The translations under genes and the position numbers were made by a program. Below, in pieces: positions 32,430-41,997 of a DNA stretch of 64,000 nucleotides. The stretch comes from Leisingera aquaemixtae. GTDB taxonomy: Bacteria; Pseudomonadota; Alphaproteobacteria; Rhodobacterales; Rhodobacteraceae. Where the stretch lies: positions 310,001 through 374,000 of the forward strand of contig NZ_JAHVJQ010000003.1 in the NCBI RefSeq assembly GCF_019801145.1. The letters run 5' to 3'. Numbering within the stretch: the stretch's first letter is position 1; each line of letters starts with the position of its first letter. The notes under the pieces are model-generated. The model saw only the letters and a program-made list of their open reading frames with translations. It did no database searches and was not told where the DNA came from.

Positions 32430-34073
32430 TTACACCAGCCGCGAGGCGTCCTTGGCTGCGCGGACGAAATCGTCGAACAGCGGATGCGGCGCGAAGGGTT
32501 TGGATTTCAGCTCCGGGTGGAACTGCACGCCGATGAACCACGGGTGGTCTTTCCATTCCACGATTTCCGGCAGGCGGCCGTCCGGCGACATGCCAGAGAA
32601 GCTGAGGCCGCATTTTTCCAGCTGCTCCTGATACTTGGTGTCGACCTCGTAACGGTGGCGGTGGCGCTCCTCGATATGGGTGCTGCCATAGACTTCGGCG
32701 ACCTTGGAGCCCTCAGCCAGGGTCGCGTCATAGGCGCCAAGGCGCATGGTGCCGCCCTTGTCGTCGCCGACCTTGCGCTCGACCATCGTGTTGCCCTGCA
32801 CCCACTCTTTCAGGTGGTAGACCACCGGCTCAAAGCGTTTCTTGCCGGCTTCGTGGTCGAACTCCTCGGAGCCCGCCTCGGAGATGCCCGCCACGTTGCG
32901 CGCCGCTTCGATGACCGCCATCTGCATGCCGAGGCAGATGCCGAGGTAGGGCACCTTGTTCTCGCGCGCGTACTGGGCTGCCTTGATCTTGCCCTCGGTG
33001 CCGCGCTCGCCAAAGCCGCCGGGCACCAGGATCGCGTGGTAGCCCTGCAGGTAGGGGGCGGCGTCTTCCTTGTCGAAGAGCTCGGCGTCGACCCATTCGA
33101 TCTTGACCTTCACCCGGTTCGACATGCCGCCGTGGGTCAGCGCCTCGGCGATGGATTTATAGGCGTCTTCCAGCTGGGTGTACTTGCCGACGATGGCCAC
33201 CCGCACTTCGCCCTCAGGGTTGTAGATGCGGTCCGCCACATCTTCCCAGCGCTCCAGGTTGGGTTTCGGGGCAGGGGCGATGCCGAAGGCATCCAGCACC
33301 GCCTGGTCGAGGCCCTCGCGGTGATAGGCCAGCGGCGCCTCGTAGATGGATTTCAGGTCCTGCGCGGCAATCACAGAGTCGGCGCGCACGTTGCAGAACA
33401 GCGCCAGCTTCTCGCGTTCCTTCACCGGGATCGGGCCTTCGGAGCGGCAGACCAGGATGTCGGGCGCGAGGCCGATGGAGCGCAGCTCCTTCACCGAGTG
33501 CTGGGTCGGTTTGGTCTTCAGCTCGCCGGAGGCCTTGATATAGGGCAGCAGGGTCAGGTGCATGAAGATGCATTCACCGCGCGGCTTGTCCTGGGCGAAC
33601 TGGCGGATCGCCTCGAAGAACGGCAGGCCCTCGATATCGCCGACGGTGCCGCCGATCTCGCAGAGCATGAAGTCGACCTCATCCTCGCCGATGGAGATGA
33701 AGTCCTTGATTTCGTTGGTGACGTGCGGGATCACCTGGATGGTCTTGCCGAGGTAGTCGCCGCGGCGCTCCTTCTCCAGCACGTTGGTGTAGATGCGGCC
33801 CGAGGAGATCGAGTCGGTCTTGCGGGCAGGCACGCCGGTGAAGCGCTCGTAGTGGCCGAGGTCGAGGTCGGTCTCGGCACCGTCGTCGGTGACGAAGACC
33901 TCGCCGTGCTCAAACGGGCTCATGGTGCCCGGATCGACGTTCAGGTAGGGGTCCAGCTTGCGCAGCCGGACCGAGTAGCCCCGCGCCTGCAGGAGGGCGC
34001 CGAGCGCCGCCGAAGCCAGGCCTTTGCCCAGGGATGAAACAACACCGCCAGTGATGAAGATAAAACGCGCCAT
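32430..34073 (-). CDS. pyrG: CTP synthase
   Basis: The 547-aa enzyme has the amidoligase N-terminus [18 protein letters not shown] with its P-loop, the [20 protein letters not shown] segment and a C-terminal class I glutamine amidotransferase with nucleophile in GICLGMQM. It converts UTP, ATP and glutamine to CTP. secG lies upstream on the same strand, but a terminator hairpin at 34194-34220 separates them. Confidence 0.98.
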   Translation of the reverse strand: MARFIFITGGVVSSLGKGLASAALGALLQARGYSVRLRKLDPYLNVDPGTMSPFEHGEVFVTDDGAETDLDLGHYERFTGVPARKTDSISSGRIYTNVLEKERRGDYLGKTIQVIPHVTNEIKDFISIGEDEVDFMLCEIGGTVGDIEGLPFFEAIRQFAQDKPRGECIFMHLTLLPYIKASGELKTKPTQHSVKELRSIGLAPDILVCRSEGPIPVKEREKLALFCNVRADSVIAAQDLKSIYEAPLAYHREGLDQAVLDAFGIAPAPKPNLERWEDVADRIYNPEGEVRVAIVGKYTQLEDAYKSIAEALTHGGMSNRVKVKIEWVDAELFDKEDAAPYLQGYHAILVPGGFGERGTEGKIKAAQYARENKVPYLGICLGMQMAVIEAARNVAGISEAGSEEFDHEAGKKRFEPVVYHLKEWVQGNTMVERKVGDDKGGTMRLGAYDATLAEGSKVAEVYGSTHIEERHRHRYEVDTKYQEQLEKCGLSFSGMSPDGRLPEIVEWKDHPWFIGVQFHPELKSKPFAPHPLFDDFVRAAKDASRLV

Positions 34074-34193
34074 ATGTGTTCGGCTGCCCCCGTGAGAAGT
34101 CAGATTTCAGCTGCCCGGCGGTGATCGGAATCATTCCAAAAACCGCAGCATCACGGGACTTCATATATAAAGGATTCGCACGAAATGCGCAAG

Positions 34194-34220
34194 GGAACCG
34201 CAAGATGCTGTTGCGGTTCC
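34194..34220 (-). terminator. terminator of secG
   Basis: GGAACCGCAA pairs with TTGCGGTTCC (34194-34203 with 34211-34220, 7-base loop), 26 bases past the secG stop. Only a weak T stretch follows on the minus strand. Confidence 0.6.
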
Positions 34221-34245
34221 TAAAACCCTCTCAAGGTGTAGTGGA

Positions 34246-34614
34246 TCAGTCTGCGCTGGGAACCAGCGGAGCGTTGTCGCCCTCGCTGGGCGGCAGAAGG
34301 TCGCTGCCCAGCGGTGCCGCCGGGGCTTCGGGTGCCTCGCCTGCATCGCTCTGCGGCACGCCGATGCGGTCGGCAACAGAGGAGCCCGCGGATTTCTGCG
34401 CGGCCAGGATGGTCAGGGTGATCGAGGTGCAGATGAAGGCGATGGCCAGCAGCCAGGTCAGCTTGCTGAGTGCGGTTGCCGCCGCCCGGCCGGAGATCGC
34501 GCCGCCGCCGCCGCCGCCCATGCCCAGGCCGCCGCCTTCGGAGCGCTGCAGCAGAACCACGGCAATCAGGCCGAGAGCCAGAAGAAGATGGATGATCAGA
34601 ACAACGTTTTCCAT
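34246..34614 (-). CDS. secG: preprotein translocase subunit SecG
   Basis: The 122-aa protein has the two SecG helices (about 3-21 and 53-72) joined by the Gly-rich loop LLQRSEGGGLGMGGGGGG. A Pro/Ala-rich acidic tail (from about 85) is usual in Rhodobacteraceae. It assists SecYE in export across the inner membrane. The start at 34614 gives MENVVLIIHLLLALGL, the family N-terminus. pyrG follows downstream after a hairpin. Confidence 0.94.
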   Translation of the reverse strand: MENVVLIIHLLLALGLIAVVLLQRSEGGGLGMGGGGGGAISGRAAATALSKLTWLLAIAFICTSITLTILAAQKSAGSSVADRIGVPQSDAGEAPEAPAAPLGSDLLPPSEGDNAPLVPSAD

Positions 34615-34990
34615 GGGTCCCTGCGGCGGTTGGCTAAGTACCGGGCGGTAAATAGGCAAGATTGCCCGGGGGGGCAAGGGCGGAGTTTGCCGGTTCGGGT
34701 GAGTTTCCTGCCATTGCAATCGCCCGCGCCGTGCTCCGCAGTACCGGATCGCCCTGCGATCCGGTTCGCGCCCGGCCCCGCCCCCCAGGGCGGGCGCGAA
34801 TTATTGTGAGGTTGCAACATATTGTAAGGCCTGAGTGAAAAGCGAACGGCCGCCCAGGCATCACTGCGCCCGCCCCCGGGGCCGGGCGCGAACCTGTTTG
34901 TGCGGATTGAACCGGACGTCACGCAACGTGATTGTTTGCATCATCAAACATGACTGGACAGGGCCGCCTGCAGCGGCGCAGCATGGGATC
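34615..34990. other. secG-nthA intergenic region
   Basis: This 376-base divergent gap contains a two-part GC-rich repeat (34765-34900) and an AT-richer spacer at about 34801-34845 that could hold the nthA promoter. No gene is seen. Confidence 0.55.
34765..34900. repeat. two-part GC-rich inverted repeat, copy 1
   Basis: TTCGCGCCCG and CGGGCGCGAA (34765-34774 with 34791-34800) form a perfect 10-bp stem; a second GCCGGGCGCGAACCTGTTTG block follows at 34881-34900. A near-identical arrangement occurs at 43006-43078, where the first 39 bases (from 34762 here) differ at one position. Confidence 0.7.
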
Positions 34991-35617
34991 ATGCCCCATG
35001 ACCATCACGACCACCCGCACGCCCTCCTGCCGCCTGATCCTGCCCTGCGGGTGAAGGCGCTGGAGACGATTCTCACCGAAAAGGGCCTGATCGACCCGGC
35101 CGCGCTGGATGAGATCATCGACACCTATCAAAACAGGATCGGCCCGCAGAACGGCGCCAGGGTGGTGGCCCGCGCCTGGAGCGATCCGGATTTCAAGGCG
35201 GCCTTGCTGGCGGATGCCGATCCGGTGCTGGCGGAGCTGGGATACTACGGGCGCCAGGGCGAGCATATGGTGGTGGTGGAGAACACCGGCCTGCAGCACA
35301 ACATGGTCGTCTGCACCTTATGCAGCTGCTACCCGTGGCCTCTCTTGGGTATTCCGCCGGGCTGGTACAAGTCTGATGCCTACCGCGCCCGCGCGGTGCG
35401 CGAGCCGCGCAAGGTCTTGGCGGAGTTCGGGGTGACACTGCCCGAGGAGACCGCGGTGCGGGTCTGGGATTCGACCGCCGAGGTCCGCTATCTGGTGCTG
35501 CCAATGCGGCCTGAAGGTGCTGAGGGGCTGAGCGAGGAAGACCTGGCGGCGCTGGTCACCCGCGACAGCATGATCGGCACTGGATTGGCGAAGGCGCCGG
35601 GGGAGGCGCCGTCATGA
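34991..35617 (+). CDS. nthA: nitrile hydratase alpha subunit, cobalt type
   Basis: The 208-aa protein carries the metal-claw motif VCTLCSC with cysteines 108, 111 and 113. A Thr in the second position (CTLC) is typical of the cobalt form, whereas iron enzymes have Ser. The enzyme hydrates nitriles to amides. The N-terminus [10 protein letters not shown] is unusually His/Asp-rich. The Met at 34991 was chosen because the longer frame crosses the repeat. Its stop overlaps the beta-subunit start (ATGA). Confidence 0.93.
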   Translation: MPHDHHDHPHALLPPDPALRVKALETILTEKGLIDPAALDEIIDTYQNRIGPQNGARVVARAWSDPDFKAALLADADPVLAELGYYGRQGEHMVVVENTGLQHNMVVCTLCSCYPWPLLGIPPGWYKSDAYRARAVREPRKVLAEFGVTLPEETAVRVWDSTAEVRYLVLPMRPEGAEGLSEEDLAALVTRDSMIGTGLAKAPGEAPS

Positions 35618-36291
35618 CCCGGGTGCATGACATGGGCGGGCGATTCGGCGACGGGCCGGTGCAGCCTGAGGCGGAAGACGCGCCGGTCTTTGCCGAGGAC
35701 TGGCACGCAAGGGCGCTGGCGGTGACGCTGGCCTGCGGCGCGCTGGGGCAGTGGAACATCGACACCTCCCGCCATGCCCGCGAGAAGCTTTCGCCCAAGG
35801 ACTACACGCGCTTTTCCTATTACGAGAAGTGGATCGCGGCGCTGGCGGACCTGCTGGTTGAAAAGGGCGTGCTGACCCGCGAGGACCTGGCGGGCAAGGG
35901 CGCCGCCGGGCTGCATGCGCTGGCGGAGCGGGCCTTGAAGGCGGAGAATGTGGCGGCCGCGCTGGCCAAGGGCGGCCCGGCGGATCGCGAAGGCGGGCCG
36001 GCGCCGCGGTTTTCCCCCGGTCAGGCGGTGCGGACGCGAATCCCTGCCGACAACGCTTTGGCAGACGGCGGCCACACGCGGTTGCCTGCTTATGCCGCCG
36101 GGGCGCATGGCTATATCCTGCGGCTGCATGGCACCCATGTCTTCCCCGACAGCAGCGCCCATGGTCTGGGCGAGGCGCCGGAGCCGCTGTATGCGGTGCG
36201 TTTCTTTGCCCGCGAGTTGTGGGCGCATCCGGAGCATCCCGACGACGAGGTGGTGCTGGACCTGTGGCAGAGCTATCTGGAGCCGTTATGA
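35614..36291 (+). CDS. nthB: nitrile hydratase beta subunit
   Basis: The 225-aa protein begins [16 protein letters not shown], the typical beta-subunit start. Its C-terminal half carries the SH3-like domain with [10 protein letters not shown] and the [13 protein letters not shown] turn. It pairs with the alpha subunit to form the active site cleft. ATGA overlaps link it to both neighbours, so the three genes are co-translated. Confidence 0.93.
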   Translation: MTRVHDMGGRFGDGPVQPEAEDAPVFAEDWHARALAVTLACGALGQWNIDTSRHAREKLSPKDYTRFSYYEKWIAALADLLVEKGVLTREDLAGKGAAGLHALAERALKAENVAAALAKGGPADREGGPAPRFSPGQAVRTRIPADNALADGGHTRLPAYAAGAHGYILRLHGTHVFPDSSAHGLGEAPEPLYAVRFFARELWAHPEHPDDEVVLDLWQSYLEPL

Positions 36292-36620
36292 GTGAGTGTG
36301 CCGAAATATCCGCGCCGGAGCCTGTCTTTGCCGAACCCTGGCACGCACAGGTCTTTGCCCTGACCGTGCATCTGAACGAGGCCGGGCGGTTCAGCTGGGG
36401 CGAGTGGGTGGAGCGGTTTTCGGCCACGTTGAAACGCCACGGATTGGGCCGCGAGCTGGACGGCGGCGAGGACTACTTCCGCGCCTGGCTGGAAACGCTG
36501 GAGATGTTCCTGGCGGAGCAGGGGGCGGCCTCGCCCGCGGAGGCCGAGGTGATGCGCAGCCGCTGGGAGGAGGCGTATCTGAGCACACCGCACGGGGAAC
36601 CTGTGCGGCTGCAGGGCTAA
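36288..36620 (+). CDS. nitrile hydratase accessory/activator protein
   Basis: The 110-aa protein (FAEPWHAQVFALTVHLNEAG, then FSWGEWVERFSATL) resembles the N-terminal part of the beta subunit, as nitrile hydratase activators (P14K type) do. These proteins exchange with alpha to insert cobalt and drive cysteine oxidation. The start at 36288 overlaps the nthB stop. No amidase or nitrile-forming enzyme is next to the operon. Confidence 0.87.
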   Translation: MSECAEISAPEPVFAEPWHAQVFALTVHLNEAGRFSWGEWVERFSATLKRHGLGRELDGGEDYFRAWLETLEMFLAEQGAASPAEAEVMRSRWEEAYLSTPHGEPVRLQG

Positions 36621-37153
36621 CGCGCGCCCATTTGGCCGCCGGGGCCAAGGGGGCTCGGGCGGTTAAGCTGTTCCTATCTGGATAATTCCGTGTTGCGCTG
36701 TGTCCCGTTTCAGGGGGCGGCGCCGCCGGGTGGAGGTGGACAGACCCCGCCGGGGGCCTGCTCGGACAGGATATCCTGGACGCCCCCCTTTTTATCAGGG
36801 CCGGTCTCCGGGTGTTGCGCAGCCAGCCGCACAGATGCCTGCGCCTCGTATCATGGCCCCGCGCGCGGGAACCATGGCAGGGGATCGCGATCACTTGGGA
36901 GCATGGCATTGCGGAGTGAGGATTGCGTGAAGGGGGCGTACGCCGGGTGCGCAACACCCCCGCTGCGTGCCGCGTCTATGGCCTGATGCTAAGGGCGGGC
37001 AGGCGCTCGCCCGGCGGCGCTGCGCGCCTTGTTCCGGGCGGGAAGATGCAGCGCTTCAGGAATTAGCGCCGACTGCGGCGAATTTGCGGTTCCACTGCCT
37101 GCGCAGCATCGCTATATGAGCGTGGGTTTGAACCAGACTGTAAAGGACCGGAT
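36621..37153. other. 533-base gap between the nitrile hydratase operon and purA
   Basis: It contains a terminator-like structure at 36752-36793. The rest shows no supported gene; open frames here lack ribosome sites and family likeness. The last 80 bases before purA are less GC-rich and probably hold its promoter. Confidence 0.5.
36752..36793 (+). terminator. probable terminator of the nitrile hydratase operon
   Basis: GGGGGC (36752-36757) pairs with GCCCCC (36782-36787), enclosing an inner palindrome CAGGAT-ATCCTG, followed by CTTTTTATC. Confidence 0.55.
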
Positions 37154-38467
37154 ATGGCCAATGTCGTCGTAGTCGGCGCCCAGTGGGGCGACGAAGGGAA
37201 AGGCAAGATCGTGGACTGGCTGAGCGAGCGTGCAGACGTGATCGCCCGCTTCCAGGGCGGCCACAACGCCGGCCACACGCTGGTCATTGACGGCAAGGTC
37301 TACAAGCTGCACGCGCTGCCCTCGGGCGTGGTGCGCGGCGGCAAGCTGAGCGTCATCGGCAATGGCGTGGTGCTGGACCCCTGGCATCTGATGAAGGAAA
37401 TCGCGACGGTTCAGGAACAGGGCGTGGAGATCACCCCGGAAACCCTGATGATCGCTGAGAACACGCCGCTGATCCTGCCGCTGCACGGCGAACTGGACCG
37501 GGCGCGCGAGGAAGCGGCCTCCAAGGGCACCAAGATCGGCACCACCGGCCGCGGCATCGGCCCGGCCTATGAGGACAAGGTGGGCCGCCGCGCCATCCGC
37601 GTTGCCGACCTGGCCGACGAAGCCACCCTGGTGGCCCGCGTCGACCGTGCGCTGCAGCATCATGACCCGCTGCGCAAGGGCCTGGGCGTCGACCCGGTCG
37701 ACCGCGACGCGCTGATCGCCCAGCTGAAGGAAATCGCGCCGCAGATCCTGCCGTTTGCCGCGCCGGTCTGGAAGGTGCTGAACGAGAAGCGCAAATCCGG
37801 AAAGCGGATCCTGTTCGAAGGCGCCCAGGGCGCGCTGCTGGACATCGATTTCGGCACCTATCCTTTTGTGACCTCCTCCAACGTGATTGCGGGCCAGGCG
37901 GCCACCGGCGTCGGCATCGGCCCGGGCTCGATCGATTACGTGCTGGGCATCGTCAAGGCCTACACCACCCGCGTCGGCGAAGGTCCGTTCCCGACCGAGC
38001 TGCTGAAGGAAGACGGCACCCCGGATGCGGACGGCGAGCGCCTGGGCACCCGCGGCCATGAGTTCGGCACCACCACCGGCCGCCAGCGCCGCTGCGGCTG
38101 GTTCGACGCCTGCCTGGTGCGCCAGACCTGCGCCACCTCCGGCATCAACGGCATCTCGCTGACAAAGCTCGACGTGCTGGACGGGTTCGAGACCCTGAAG
38201 ATCTGCATCGGCTACGAGCTGGACGGCGAGCGCCTGGACTACCTGCCGACCGCTGCCGATCAGCAGGCCCGCTGCGTGCCGGTCTATGAGGAAATGCCGG
38301 GCTGGAGCGAGTCGACCGAGGGCGCGCGCAGCTGGAACGATCTGCCCGCCAACGCGATCAAATACGTGAAACGGGTGGAAGAGCTGATCGACTGCCCCGT
38401 CGCGCTGCTGTCCACCAGCCCGGAGCGGGACGACACCATCCTGGTGACCGACCCGTTCGCCGACTGA
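37154..38467 (+). CDS. purA: adenylosuccinate synthetase
   Basis: The 437-aa enzyme has the start [18 protein letters not shown] with GDEGKGK at 12-18, the GGHNAGHT segment and the normal length. It makes adenylosuccinate from IMP, aspartate and GTP, the first committed step to AMP. Its stop overlaps the DUF2842 start by one base (TGATG), so the pair is coupled. Confidence 0.98.
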   Translation: MANVVVVGAQWGDEGKGKIVDWLSERADVIARFQGGHNAGHTLVIDGKVYKLHALPSGVVRGGKLSVIGNGVVLDPWHLMKEIATVQEQGVEITPETLMIAENTPLILPLHGELDRAREEAASKGTKIGTTGRGIGPAYEDKVGRRAIRVADLADEATLVARVDRALQHHDPLRKGLGVDPVDRDALIAQLKEIAPQILPFAAPVWKVLNEKRKSGKRILFEGAQGALLDIDFGTYPFVTSSNVIAGQAATGVGIGPGSIDYVLGIVKAYTTRVGEGPFPTELLKEDGTPDADGERLGTRGHEFGTTTGRQRRCGWFDACLVRQTCATSGINGISLTKLDVLDGFETLKICIGYELDGERLDYLPTAADQQARCVPVYEEMPGWSESTEGARSWNDLPANAIKYVKRVEELIDCPVALLSTSPERDDTILVTDPFAD

Positions 38468-38703
38468 TGGCGGAGAAGAAAGGCCTGAGCTACAAGGCCC
38501 GGCGGCGCTGGGCCCTGATCATCCTGCTGGTCGGGATGCCGGTTTATATCGTGGCTGCGGTCACGGTGATGAACTGGCTCGACCGGCCGCCGCTGTGGCT
38601 GGAGCTGCTGGTCTATGTGGCCTTGGGCATTGCCTGGGTGCTGCCGTTCAAGTTCGTGTTCCGCGGCGTCGGCAAGGAAGACCCGGACGCCGGGAAAGAA
38701 TAA
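38467..38703 (+). CDS. DUF2842 membrane protein
   Basis: The 78-aa protein has a basic N-terminus ([15 protein letters not shown]) and two membrane helices (about 16-37 and 45-64), the DUF2842 layout. Members are small alphaproteobacterial inner-membrane proteins of unknown role. The start overlaps the purA stop. Confidence 0.85.
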   Translation: MAEKKGLSYKARRRWALIILLVGMPVYIVAAVTVMNWLDRPPLWLELLVYVALGIAWVLPFKFVFRGVGKEDPDAGKE

Positions 38704-38710
38704 GGGGAGG

Positions 38711-38799
38711 GGGCGCTGCCCCGCGGGCTTGACTTGAAGAGGGGCGCTGCCCCTCTTGGCCGGACGGCCCATTCCCCCCGGGATATTTCCGGCCAGATG
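38711..38799 (+). repeat. intergenic repeat cluster after DUF2842
   Basis: Two GGGCGCTGCCC cores (38711-38721 and 38742-38752, the second inside the hairpin AAGAGGGGC/GCCCCTCTT) are followed by CCCCCCGGGATATTTCCG (38774-38791) and GGCCAGATG. The last motif also occurs, inverted, at 63309-63336. Confidence 0.6.
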
Positions 38800-38824
38800 A
38801 ACCTGGATCCGGTTTGAAAACAAG

Positions 38825-38852
38825 AAAGGCGGCCTCGCAGGGCCGCCTTTTT
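38825..38852. terminator. bidirectional terminator
   Basis: AAAGGCGGCC pairs with GGCCGCCTTT (38825-38834 with 38841-38850), with TT after. It lies between the DUF2842 gene and the convergent 770-aa protein gene. Confidence 0.83.
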
Positions 38853-38872
38853 CGGCTGTTCTTTCAGGCTGC

Positions 38873-41185
38873 TCAGCCCGCGGCGCGTTTGCCGGGCTTG
38901 AAGCCGATGTCGCCGGAGGCGGTGAACTGGCCGTTGCCGGAGCGTTCGATCTTGCCGTCGCGCAGCAGCTGGCCGAAGGAGCGCAGCCCGTCCTCGCGGT
39001 TGAACTCGCTGCTGCCGGCGCTGCGCACCTTGCTCATCAGCTGCGGGCGCGAGAAATGGTCGCGGCCTTCGACAAAGCTCATATAGGCCGCGGCGGCCTC
39101 CAGAAGCTCATGCAGTTCGGCGGCGCCGCGCTCTTCGGCGTAGGCGGCAAAGCCGCTGCCGCCGGCATCGGTGTCATCATCCAGAAGCGCAGTCGACACC
39201 CGGCGCGGGCGCACCGGCTGGGCAGCGGCGGCGGGGGCGCCCTCGTCGATGCGCTGTTCGGCCACCAGCTTGAGCGGGGCCGGGCGCGCAGCGGGGCTGG
39301 CCGGGCGCTCGGCGGCGCCCTGGCGGGCCTCGGGCCGGCGCGGGCGCACCACGCTGGCCAGGTCCTCGCGGTAGGGCTGGGCCTCGTCGCCCGTTGCGGC
39401 GCCGGCCGGGCCGTCGGCCTTGGTGGCGGCAACTGCGGCGCGCAGCTGGCTGTAGGCCTCGCGGGAGGAGGCGGTTTCCGGGTCTTCGAGCTTGGCGTCG
39501 GCTGCGTCCATCAGGCGGCTGACATCGCTGTCTGCCAGGCCGGCCGCGGCGGGCTGCTGCTGGGCCGCGTCCTCGGTTGCTTGGTCTGCATCGGCGGCGG
39601 GCTCTTCGGGCGCTTCCGACGCGGCGAGGAACTCTGCCTCGACCATCGCCAGTTCGCGCATCAGGTCGGCTTCATCCTCGTCGGACAGGGTGTCCTGCGC
39701 AGCGGCGGTGTCCTCTGCCGCTTCGGGGCTGGTGCCGGACAGGCGGTCGCCGCCGGCGCCCTCCTCCTGCAGCTCGCCAGTTGCAACCGCCTCTTCCAGG
39801 CGGGCGCGCTTGACCTTGATGATGCGGACGCGGGCCGGTGCCGGGGCGGGGGCCTCTGTGGTGTCCTCTGCCGCGGTGTCCTGCTCAGCGGCGTCTTCCT
39901 CGGCGGTGATTTCCTCGGCGGCGTCTTGCTCTGCAGCTGCGGCCCCGGCAATGTCCTCTGACAGGAGGTTTTCAGCGCCGGCGTCCTCGTCCTCTGCCCC
40001 GGCGGCCTCTTCAGCGGTGGCGCTGCGCAGGTTCTCGAACAGGCTGTCGTCGAAGGCTTCCTCGGGGTCGCCGGGGAACGGCTCCTGCGCGGCGGGCGCT
40101 TCGGCGGCGGGCTCGCTGACTTCGGCGCTCAGGTCCAGACGGTCCAGCGCCTGGGCAATTGCGTCGTCGCCTTCGTCGTCGAAATCCGGCTCGCCGGTGC
40201 CGTCATCCTCCAGCAGCGCGCTGGCGATGTCTTCGGCGGCGCCTTCCAGCACGTCTTCGGCGTGCTCGTCTTCGCTGAAGTCCTCGGCGGGGGTCTGCGC
40301 GACCACAGCGCGGATGCGCTGCAGCTTGGCGGCGATGCTATCGGCGGGCGCGGCGGCCGGGGCTTCGGCCTGTTCCGCTTCGTCCTGCAGTTCTTCCGCC
40401 TCGTGCTGGTCCGGTTGCGCTTCGGCTTGCAGGTCTTCTGCCTGTGCCTCCGCCTCTGCCTCGGTGATCTCAATCAGTTCAACCGCGGGTTCCGGCTCTT
40501 CTTCGCTTGCGGTTCCCAGCACGGCGGCGATGGCTTCTTCGGCTTCGGCTTCGGCTTCGGCTTCGGCTTCGGCTTCGGCTTCGGCTTCGGCAGCCTCTGC
40601 CGCTTCGGCTGCAGCTTCAGCGGTTTCTTCCGCTGCGGCCTCTGCCTCCGCTTCCGCGATTTCTTCCGCAGCGGCCTTGGCTTCCTCTGCGACGGCCTCA
40701 GCAGCGGCTTCGGAAACTTCGGCGGCAAGGGTGTCAGCAGCAGCGGCTTCTTCAGTGACGGCTTCGTTCACGGCAGCTTCGGCGGCCGGTTCCTCAACCG
40801 GGGCCGGGGCGGGCGCGGGCTGCTCTGCAACCGGTTCCGCGGCAGGCGCCGGGGCCGGGGCTGCCGGTGCCGGAGCGGGGGCTTCTGCAGCGGCGGCACC
40901 AAGCGCCGGGGTGGCAGCGCGCAGGTGGATGCCGCCCTCGCTGGTGCGGGCCTCGACCTGGCGGGCAATCTCGCGCTGGGCGATGCGCGCCAGCATGTCG
41001 GCGTCCGGCTGCGGCGGCTCGGCGCCGAAATAGCGGTCATCGGCGGCAAGGTCGCGGAAATACTCGGCGATGGCCTTCATCGTGCCGAAGGAATCCTCGA
41101 ACCCTTCCAATGTGCAGGAAAAGGTTCCATAGGATACGGTCAAGACTTTGTTGTTGTGTACCATCAGCTCGCTCGTCTTCGTCAC
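38873..41185 (-). CDS. 770-aa acidic low-complexity protein with conserved ends
   Basis: The N-terminal 90 residues (LMVHNNKVLTVSYGTFSCTL, then MKAIAEYFRDLAADDRYFG) form a compact conserved-looking domain. The C-terminal 80 (HELLEAAAAYMSFVEGRDHF, then LRSFGQLLRDGKIER) look like a small winged-helix-type domain. Between them lie about 600 residues that are Ala/Glu/Pro-rich and mostly disordered, including an (AE)n stretch encoded by nine TTCGGC units. There is no signal peptide. Such proteins occur in Rhodobacteraceae without assigned function. Codon use is biased and the frame is open throughout, so it is genuine. Confidence 0.8.
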   Translation of the reverse strand: MTKTSELMVHNNKVLTVSYGTFSCTLEGFEDSFGTMKAIAEYFRDLAADDRYFGAEPPQPDADMLARIAQREIARQVEARTSEGGIHLRAATPALGAAAAEAPAPAPAAPAPAPAAEPVAEQPAPAPAPVEEPAAEAAVNEAVTEEAAAADTLAAEVSEAAAEAVAEEAKAAAEEIAEAEAEAAAEETAEAAAEAAEAAEAEAEAEAEAEAEAEAEEAIAAVLGTASEEEPEPAVELIEITEAEAEAQAEDLQAEAQPDQHEAEELQDEAEQAEAPAAAPADSIAAKLQRIRAVVAQTPAEDFSEDEHAEDVLEGAAEDIASALLEDDGTGEPDFDDEGDDAIAQALDRLDLSAEVSEPAAEAPAAQEPFPGDPEEAFDDSLFENLRSATAEEAAGAEDEDAGAENLLSEDIAGAAAAEQDAAEEITAEEDAAEQDTAAEDTTEAPAPAPARVRIIKVKRARLEEAVATGELQEEGAGGDRLSGTSPEAAEDTAAAQDTLSDEDEADLMRELAMVEAEFLAASEAPEEPAADADQATEDAAQQQPAAAGLADSDVSRLMDAADAKLEDPETASSREAYSQLRAAVAATKADGPAGAATGDEAQPYREDLASVVRPRRPEARQGAAERPASPAARPAPLKLVAEQRIDEGAPAAAAQPVRPRRVSTALLDDDTDAGGSGFAAYAEERGAAELHELLEAAAAYMSFVEGRDHFSRPQLMSKVRSAGSSEFNREDGLRSFGQLLRDGKIERSGNGQFTASGDIGFKPGKRAAG
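40538..40591. repeat. nine-copy hexanucleotide tandem repeat
   Basis: TTCGGC is repeated nine times without interruption (54 bases) within the coding sequence of the 770-aa protein, giving an Ala-Glu run. Unit loss or gain keeps the frame. Confidence 0.9.
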
Positions 41186-41304
41186 ATCTGCTGCCGTTCA
41201 CCATAAAGGCTGGAAGGACCAATTTTGCTCGAATCCGTGCAATTGATCGTATCATTTTGTGTTCACAATGTGTCCTGTTTCCAAAATAGGCAGGAATGCG
41301 CCGC

Positions 41305-41970
41305 ATGAATACTAAGATTGTAGACACTTCGGAACCAATCACCCTGGTGGGCGGCGGCGAGCTGGCCCCTGGCGCGCTGGCGGAGGCGCTGGCGCTGGCG
41401 CCGGTGCTGGTGGCGGCGGATGGCGGCGCCGCGGCGGCGCTGGCGGCGGGGCATGTGCCGCGGGCGGTGATCGGCGATTTCGACTCGCTGAGCGATGCGG
41501 TGCGGGCGCAGCTTTCGCCGGAGACGCTGCACCCGGTGGCGGAGCAGGACAGCACCGATTTCGACAAGGCGCTGCGCGGGATAGCGGCGCCGGCGGTGCT
41601 GGCGGTCGGGTTCCTGGGCGCGCGGGTGGATCACCAGCTGGCGGCCTTTGCCACGCTGGTGCAGGGGCATGAAACCCCGTGTGTGCTGGTGGGGGAAACC
41701 GAGGTGATCTTTCACCTGACCCGGGCGGTGGGGCTGCCGGCCCGCGCAGGCGAAGTGATTTCGCTGTTTCCGATGCAGGAGGTGCAGGGGCGCTCCCAAG
41801 GGCTGGAGTGGCCCATCGAGGGCCTGCGGATGTCGCCGATGGGGCGGATCGGCACCTCGAACCGGGCGCTGGGTCCGGTGCGGCTGGAGGTGGAGGGGCC
41901 GGGGCTGCTGGCCATCGTGCCGCGGCGGCTGCTGGCGGCTGTGCTGGCGGCAGTCCGGCTGGACCGCTAA
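41305..41970 (+). CDS. thiamine pyrophosphokinase
   Basis: About 221 aa. Motifs of the family are present: VAADGGAAAAL (36-46), IGDFDSLSD (56-64), EQDSTDFDKAL (80-90) and GARVDHQLA (103-111). It transfers pyrophosphate from ATP to thiamine. The ATG at 41305 has AGGA nine bases upstream; an ATG at 41296 directly abuts that site and is less likely. It is divergent from the 770-aa protein gene. No TPP riboswitch was seen in front. Confidence 0.9.
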   Translation: MNTKIVDTSEPITLVGGGELAPGALAEALALAPVLVAADGGAAAALAAGHVPRAVIGDFDSLSDAVRAQLSPETLHPVAEQDSTDFDKALRGIAAPAVLAVGFLGARVDHQLAAFATLVQGHETPCVLVGETEVIFHLTRAVGLPARAGEVISLFPMQEVQGRSQGLEWPIEGLRMSPMGRIGTSNRALGPVRLEVEGPGLLAIVPRRLLAAVLAAVRLDR

Positions 41971-41997
41971 GCTGCAGGCTGGTTTTCGGGCCGGGCT

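Noticed and set aside
40538-40591. Possible CRISPR-like tandem array
   Set aside because: Units are six bases with no spacers and lie within a coding frame.
39492-41033. 513-residue Ser/Ala-rich plus-strand frame
   Set aside because: It is the complement of the Ala/Glu-rich coding sequence of the 770-aa protein and has no ribosome site or domain.
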